A stretch of 64,000 nt of DNA from Persicitalea sp963803495 (lineage in GTDB: Bacteria > Bacteroidota > Bacteroidia > Cytophagales > Spirosomataceae): assembly GCA_963803495.1 (NCBI GenBank), contig CAWDMP010000002.1, positions 1,488,001 through 1,552,000 of the forward strand. Direction: 5' to 3'. Each line of letters begins with the position of its first letter. The stretch's first letter is position 1. The notes beneath the pieces are model-generated. The model was not told the DNA's origin and did not search any database. It saw only the letters and a list, made by a program, of their open reading frames with translations. This document shows, piece by piece, positions 59,301 through 64,000 of this stretch. A program made the translations under genes and the position numbers.

Positions 59301-59753
59301 ATGTCATTAAAAAGCAAAGTAGAATCGGATATCAAGGACGCCATGCGGGCCAAGGATCAGGACAAATTGCGCGCCTTGCGGGCGGTTAAGTCGTTGATTC
59401 TTCTGGAAGAAACGAGCGGCAACAGTGCCGGCGACTTGTCGGAAGACGATGAGTTGAAACTCCTGACCAAAGCCGCTAAGCAACGCCGCGAGGCCGCCGA
59501 GATTTTTCACGCCCAAAACCGCGAGGATTTGGCCGCGAAAGAGGAGGCCGAACTGGTATTTATCGAAGAATACATGCCCCGGCAGTTGAGAGAAGGCGAG
59601 ATCAAGACCAAACTGGAAGCCATCATCGCGCAAGTCGGCGCTTCGAGCCCGGCCGATATGGGTAAGGTGATGGGCGTAGCGACCAAGGAATTGGCCGGCC
59701 AAGCCGATGGTAAGGTCGTAGCGGGAATGGTGCGGAGTTTATTGGCAAAGTAA
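59301..59753 (+). CDS. yqeY: GatB/YqeY domain protein
   Basis: The 150-residue protein has the YqeY layout: KVESDIKDAMRAKDQDKL, LRALRAVKSLI, FIEEYMPRQL, MGKVMGVATKELAGQADG (in part), VAGMVRSLL. It resembles the tail domain of the GatB amidotransferase subunit and may bind tRNA; the exact role is unknown. The cvpA gene follows after 12 bp. Confidence 0.93.
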   Translation: MSLKSKVESDIKDAMRAKDQDKLRALRAVKSLILLEETSGNSAGDLSEDDELKLLTKAAKQRREAAEIFHAQNREDLAAKEEAELVFIEEYMPRQLREGEIKTKLEAIIAQVGASSPADMGKVMGVATKELAGQADGKVVAGMVRSLLAK

Positions 59754-59765
59754 GTTTTCAAATTT

Positions 59766-60314
59766 TTGAAATTACTCGATCTACTATTATTGATTCCCCT
59801 ATTATGGGGGGCTTTAAATGGGTACCGCAAAGGTTTGCTCGTGGAAATCGTGGGCGTGGTGGCTTTCGTGGTGGCGTTGATCGTGGGCTTTAAGTTTCTG
59901 GGACTAGGCATGGAAGTACTCGAACCACATGTAGGGCACACACTGGCGCGACGCATTTTGCCTTTCATTGGTTTTTCGGTGATCTTTTTTCCGACGATTT
60001 TCCTGCTCAATCAATTTGGCTATTCCATCCGGCGGTCTTTGAAGTACTCTTTGTTGGGCACTTTCGATAGCCTGGCGGGTGCGGTGGTGGGGCTGTTCAC
60101 CTGGGTGTTTGGGGTGAGTGTGTTTTTTTGGCTGCTCAGTACCATGGGCATCGGTATGCCCCCGCACCGCGTCGAGGGTACTTATATCTATCCGCAAATC
60201 GTGCCCATCGGGCCCATTGTGATTACCAAAGCCGTAGAGTGGCTACCCGCCGGGAGTGAGTTGATTCGGGATTGGAAGCAGGAGTACTTAGATCCTGATC
60301 CCGAGCGTTTATAG
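59766..60314 (+). CDS. CvpA family membrane protein
   Basis: The 182-residue protein starts at TTG 59766 (KLLDLLLLIPLLWGALNGYR). Four membrane helices and the GYRKGLLVEIVGVVAFVVAL opening (in part) fit CvpA. Family members are linked to colicin V production and envelope stress survival. It closely follows yqeY and is probably co-transcribed. Confidence 0.88.
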   Translation: MKLLDLLLLIPLLWGALNGYRKGLLVEIVGVVAFVVALIVGFKFLGLGMEVLEPHVGHTLARRILPFIGFSVIFFPTIFLLNQFGYSIRRSLKYSLLGTFDSLAGAVVGLFTWVFGVSVFFWLLSTMGIGMPPHRVEGTYIYPQIVPIGPIVITKAVEWLPAGSELIRDWKQEYLDPDPERL

Positions 60315-60385
60315 AAAACCGCAAAGGCGCGATGGGCGCGAGGAAAGTCCTTGCGTCTTAGCGTCCTCGCGGTTAAAAAATAGAA

Positions 60386-61426
60386 ATGAATCAAACCAAG
60401 ACCGACATACGGAAACTTACGCTCGACCAACTGAAAACCTGGTTGGCGGAGCGGGGCGAGCAAGGCTTTCGAGCGAAGCAAATCCACGAGTGGTTGTGGA
60501 AGAAATCGGCGCGCTCCTTTGCCGAAATGACAAGCCTGTCGCTGCCATTGCGGGAGCTGATGAACGAGCACTTCGCCATCAACGCCCTCACGACCGATAA
60601 CCAGCAACACAGCAACGACGGTACCGTCAAGTCGGCGTTCAAACTACACGATGCTCACTTGGTGGAAGGCGTTTTGATCCCCGCCACCGACCGCATGACG
60701 GCTTGCGTGAGTAGTCAGGTCGGTTGTTCGCTGAGCTGTACTTTTTGTGCGACCGGCTACATGGACCGCAAGCGGAATCTAGAAGCAGGCGAAATCTATG
60801 ATCAGGTGGTAGAAATTGCGCGGCAGGCCGAGCGCAAGTTTCAGGCCCCGCTTACCAATATCGTGTACATGGGCATGGGCGAGCCGCTGCTCAACTACGC
60901 CAACGTGTTGCAATCCATCGAGCACATCACCTCGCCGCAAGGCCTGGGCATGTCGCCGAAGCGCATCACGGTATCCACGGCGGGCATCGCCAAGATGATC
61001 AAAAAACTGGGCGACGACAAAGTACGCTTTCGTCTCGCACTTTCCCTCCACGCCGCCAACGACGAGAAGCGCAACCGCATCATGCCCATCAACGAGTCCA
61101 ACTCACTGGATAACCTGGCCGAAGCGCTCAACTATTTTTACCAAAAAACCGGCAACCGCATTACCTTCGAGTACATCGTTTTTCACAACTTCAACGATAC
61201 CCTCGACGACGCCCGTGAACTCTGGGAATTTACCAAGCGCGTGCCCGCCCGCGTCAACATCATCGAGTACAACCCCATCGCTGAAGCCGACTTCCGCAAC
61301 ACCGAAGCCGACAAACTCGACCGCTTCGCGGGCTACTTAGAAAACCGAGGCGTCACCGTCAGTGTAAGGCGTAGCCGGGGCAAGGACATCGATGCGGCCT
61401 GCGGGCAGCTGGCGAACAAGGGTTAA
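60386..61426 (+). CDS. rlmN: 23S rRNA (adenine2503-C2)-methyltransferase
   Basis: The 346-residue radical-SAM enzyme has CSLSCTFCATGYMDRKRNL with the CxxxCxxC cluster, YMGMGEPLLNY, ITVSTAGI, RLALSLHAAND, PINESN and a C-terminal active Cys in DAACGQLANK. It methylates A2503 of 23S rRNA and A37 of some tRNAs. Length and motifs are complete. Confidence 0.97.
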   Translation: MNQTKTDIRKLTLDQLKTWLAERGEQGFRAKQIHEWLWKKSARSFAEMTSLSLPLRELMNEHFAINALTTDNQQHSNDGTVKSAFKLHDAHLVEGVLIPATDRMTACVSSQVGCSLSCTFCATGYMDRKRNLEAGEIYDQVVEIARQAERKFQAPLTNIVYMGMGEPLLNYANVLQSIEHITSPQGLGMSPKRITVSTAGIAKMIKKLGDDKVRFRLALSLHAANDEKRNRIMPINESNSLDNLAEALNYFYQKTGNRITFEYIVFHNFNDTLDDARELWEFTKRVPARVNIIEYNPIAEADFRNTEADKLDRFAGYLENRGVTVSVRRSRGKDIDAACGQLANKG

Positions 61427-61461
61427 CAATTTCTTAACATACCCCCTCCCCAAACATTCCC

Positions 61462-61469
61462 TACTTTTG
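61462..61469 (+). promoter_or_regulatory. Probable -7 element for the phosphate transporter
   Basis: TACTTTTG followed by CGGC fits the Bacteroidota -7 consensus and lies about 57 bp before the transporter start. Confidence 0.45.
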
Positions 61470-61525
61470 CGGCATTTAGGATTAGCCAAAAGGGCTGATC
61501 CACACCCACTCACCCTCCTTGCCGT

Positions 61526-62948
61526 ATGTTTGGTCTAGAAACCGACATTTTCTTTCTTCTGGCGTTCTGCCTGTTTGCCGCCTGTGCTTTCGAATTTGTC
61601 AATGGATTTCACGATACGGCCAATGCCGTGGCGACCGTCATCTATACCAATGCCCTCAAACCCAATACCGCCGTCGTGTGGTCGGGCTTTTGCAATTTCT
61701 TAGGCGTATTCTTCGGCGGGAATTGCCGTGGCGATGGGTATCTTGAATCTACTGCCTACTGAGTTACTGGTCGATCAGGACGTGTACCACAGCATCGCGA
61801 TGGTGCTGGCGCTGCTGTTCAGCGCGATTATTTGGAACTTGGGTACCTGGTACTTCGGCTTGCCGAGTTCCAGTTCGCACACGCTGATTGGTGCCATTTT
61901 GGGCGTTGGCCTGGCGTTTACATTTATGCCGGAAAATACGCGCGGCACGGGGGTCAATACCTCCAAAGCCATCGACATCTTCATCTCGCTACTCGCCTCG
62001 CCCCTTTTTGGGTTTTCCCTGGCGGTGGCGCTGATGTTCATTTTGCGCCGGGTGCTGGATAAGCCCTTGCAGAAACTCGTATTCAGCGAACCCAAGAAAA
62101 ATCAGCCGCCTCCGGGCTGGATTCGCGGCATTCTGATCGCTACCTGTACCCTAGTGAGTTTTTTCCACGGCTCCAACGACGGCCAGAAGGGCGTGGGACT
62201 CATCATGTTGATTCTGATCGGTATCACGCCCACCTACTTCGCGCTCGACAACAGCCTGGACCCTACCTTGCTACGGGATAATATCGCCCAAATCGAAACA
62301 GTGGTCGATAAGGTGGATGCCAGTGTGCTCTCTGCTCAAAACCAGGCCGAATTGACCGAAACCAAGCGCGAAATCGCCTTGCTGCAGGATCAACTCAGTC
62401 GGCCGCTGGTCGATAACACATTTCCGCAGGGAGAGCGCCTCAACGCCCGTCGCTCCATCCTGCTCATCGACCGCAATGTCAAGGACCTTATCGACAGCAA
62501 AAATGCGAACATCAGCCTGGCCGACGCCGATGTGCTCAAAACCCAAATCAGCGAAAATGACGGCATCCGCCGCTTCACCGACTACGCCCCCGACTGGGTG
62601 ATCCTGATGATTTCGCTGTCGCTGGGCCTGGGTACAATGGTAGGGTGGAAACGCATCGTGGTTACGATCGGTGAGAAAATAGGTAAGCAGCACCTGACCT
62701 ACGCACAGGGTGCCTCGGCGGAGCTGGTGGCGGCAAGTACCATCGGCGCTTCGTCGTGGTTGGGACTACCGGTAAGTACCACGCACGTACTTTCGTCGGG
62801 TATCGCGGGTACGATGGTTGCCAACAAGGGCATCAAGAATTTGCAGGGCGGCACGGTACGTAACATCGTGATCGCCTGGGTACTGACCCTGCCCGTGACG
62901 ATGATTTTGTCCGCCACGCTGTACTATTTCTTTCGGTGGGTATTTTGA
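61526..62948 (+). pseudogene. PiT-family inorganic phosphate transporter, one extra base
   Basis: Start MFGLETDIFFLLAFCLFAAC at 61526. The first PiT signature FEFVNGFHDTANAVATVIYT (in part) is followed by an extra A near 61721; continuing one frame over gives IAVAMGILNLLPTEL and the rest. The second signature is FFHGSNDGQKGVG. About ten membrane helices flank a long cytoplasmic coiled region (residues about 225-345). C-terminal GLPVSTTHVLSSGIAGTM closes the repeat. Imports phosphate with protons or sodium. Joined length about 473 residues; the frame break is probably an error. Confidence 0.9.
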
Positions 62949-62950
62949 GA

Positions 62951-63013
62951 GTTGTTAGGTTGTTGGTTGTTAGGTTGTTAGGTTGTTAGGTTGTTAGGTT
63001 GTTAGGTTGTTGG
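62951..63013 (+). repeat. Eight-unit GTTGTTAG tandem array
   Basis: GTTGTTAG repeats eight times (second unit 7 bp, last unit ending GG), starting 2 bp after the transporter stop. The complementary motif CCTAACAACCTAA appears at about 63258-63290 just before nadA, and a related TTAGGTTGTTAGG lies in the moeA-moaD gap at about 39867-39893. Confidence 0.92.
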
Positions 63014-63092
63014 AACCAGGTCTTGGATGAACTCGAACTACTGTGACGCGCGTTTTATTTTTAAATTTCTTGAATAATTTTACATTCAAAAT

Positions 63093-63128
63093 CCCTCACA
63101 CTCCGATTGTCGAGCATGAGGGCTTTTT
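63093..63128 (+). terminator. Rho-independent terminator before nadA
   Basis: A 6-bp stem CCCTCA / TGAGGG with an 18-base loop is followed by CTTTTT. It ends the phosphate transporter transcript inside the 346-bp spacer, which otherwise holds only the octamer arrays. Confidence 0.6.
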
Positions 63129-63294
63129 GTTGAAGAGTATTTCAAATGAGCCGCTCTTGCGAACTGCATTCTAATTTTTGAGAATCTTTGTACATTAGTG
63201 CGCTATTAGTAGAAGGTTCAAGAGGTTAAAATCTTTTTAAGATTCATCAGAAAAGAACCTAACAACCTAACGACGAACAATCTAACACCTAAAA

Positions 63295-64000
63295 ATGACT
63301 GATATTCTCGAACAAGTCTCGCGCTACGGCTTTGTGAACGAAGCCGTGGCCGACGATATAGATTTAATTGCGGAGATCGACTGCCTGAAAAAGGAGAAGA
63401 ACGCCGTCATTCTGGCGCACTACTATGTCGATGGGGCTATTCAGGACATAGCCGACTACATCGGCGATAGCCTGGGACTTTCCCAGCAAGCCGCCGCGAC
63501 CGAAGCCGACATGATCGTCTTTTGCGGCGTGCATTTCATGGGCGAGACCGCTAAGGTACTCAGCCCGCACAAGAAGGTGGTGATCCCTGACTTAAACGCC
63601 GGCTGCTCGCTGGCCGACTCGGCGCCGGCCGACAAGTTCGCCGAGTTCAAGGCACGGCACCCCGACCACATCGTGATCAGCTACATCAACTGCTCCGCCG
63701 AAATCAAGGCGCTGACCGACATTGTGTGTACGTCGTCCAACGCGCTGCACATCGTCAACAGCCTGCCGAAGGACCAGAAGATCATCTTCGCGCCTGACGC
63801 CAACCTGGGTAGGTACGTGGCCAAGAAAACGGGCCGCGAGATGGTACTGTGGGACGGCGCCTGCATCGTGCATATCGACATCTCGCGCGAAAAACTCCAA
63901 AAACTCCGCGAAGATAATCCCGACGCGCTCATGATCGCGCATCCTGAGTGCAAAGAGGACATTCTGATACAGGCCGACTTCGTAAGCTCCACGACGGGAC
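63295..64000 (+). CDS. nadA: Quinolinate synthase (3' end outside window)
   Basis: From ATG 63295 the 235 visible residues match NadA: NAVILAHYYVDGAIQDIADY (in part), GDSLGLSQQAA, FCGVHFMGETAKVLSP, PDLNAGCSLADSAP with the first cluster Cys, YINCSAEIKALTD, VCTSSNA with the second, IFAPDANLGRYVAKKTGR and HPEC. It joins iminoaspartate and dihydroxyacetone phosphate in NAD synthesis using a 4Fe-4S cluster. The last cluster Cys lies beyond the edge. Confidence 0.97.
   Translation, partial: MTDILEQVSRYGFVNEAVADDIDLIAEIDCLKKEKNAVILAHYYVDGAIQDIADYIGDSLGLSQQAAATEADMIVFCGVHFMGETAKVLSPHKKVVIPDLNAGCSLADSAPADKFAEFKARHPDHIVISYINCSAEIKALTDIVCTSSNALHIVNSLPKDQKIIFAPDANLGRYVAKKTGREMVLWDGACIVHIDISREKLQKLREDNPDALMIAHPECKEDILIQADFVSSTTG

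Overview
The window reads as chromosomal DNA of a Bacteroidota bacterium, most likely a member of the Cytophagales. The evidence is a SusC/SusD outer-membrane pair with an ECF sigma/FecR pair, a type IX secretion protein (PorZ), several TAnnTTTG-type -7 elements, LytS/LytTR signalling, moderately high GC in genes and AT-rich spacers. I saw no rRNA, tRNA or CRISPR array. Family names come from reading the proteins; no database search was possible.

Layout. 1-3.9 kb (minus): a secreted beta-propeller protein running off the left edge, a DUF1080-type secreted protein and a NIPSNAP protein. 4.4-15.5 kb: an orphan acyl carrier protein, a scar of a deleted paralogue, then a minus-strand glycan-utilisation locus in transcription order sigma, FecR, SusC, SusD, secreted helical protein, S1-type sulfatase. 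15.7-23.9 kb (plus): gcvT, comB-like phosphatase, a repeated-domain secreted protein, a Crp-type regulator, yjbQ, porZ, udk and a PIN-domain toxin/antitoxin pair. 24-26.4 kb: a LytS/LytTR two-component system. 26.4-28.4 kb and 36.2-40.7 kb: two blocks that together hold most of molybdenum cofactor synthesis (moaA, moaC-moaB fusion; XdhC-like, MoeB-rhodanese, moeA, moaD, moaE). Between them lie a Fic enzyme, an IS5-family element, a cyclophilin, a tricorn-like protease and a lytic transglycosylase. 40.7-48.3 kb: small coiled-coil proteins, a sodium/solute symporter, an anchored HEMCH metalloprotease, a renalase-like flavoprotein, a PepSY membrane protein and a GH97 glycosidase. 48.4-55.8 kb is an accessory, defence-like stretch: a leucine-rich-repeat/Roc/COR protein running into a TIR domain, a possible degraded gene beside a small helical protein, a GNAT, an Xre/RES toxin-antitoxin pair, purH, and a DUF433 antitoxin whose DUF5615 partner has lost its middle. 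55.9-64 kb: a P450, selU, pdxJ, yqeY, cvpA, rlmN, a PiT phosphate transporter and the start of nadA.

Reading-frame breaks are unusually common: about a dozen genes, including a cyclophilin and a phosphate transporter, are split by single-base indels while both sides still encode the expected protein. I read most of these as sequencing or assembly errors. Type 'pseudogene' here means 'frame broken in this sequence' and is not a claim that the gene is dead in the organism. The most interesting candidate is the LRR-Roc-COR-TIR gene, whose leucine-rich repeats are encoded by ten copies of a 66-bp DNA unit. Other notable structure: gene-end tandem repeats of 7-8 bp in several families, a 23-bp palindromic repeat seen twice, a known-type dispersed repeat used as signal-peptide coding sequence in GH97, and a high density of GGTACC.
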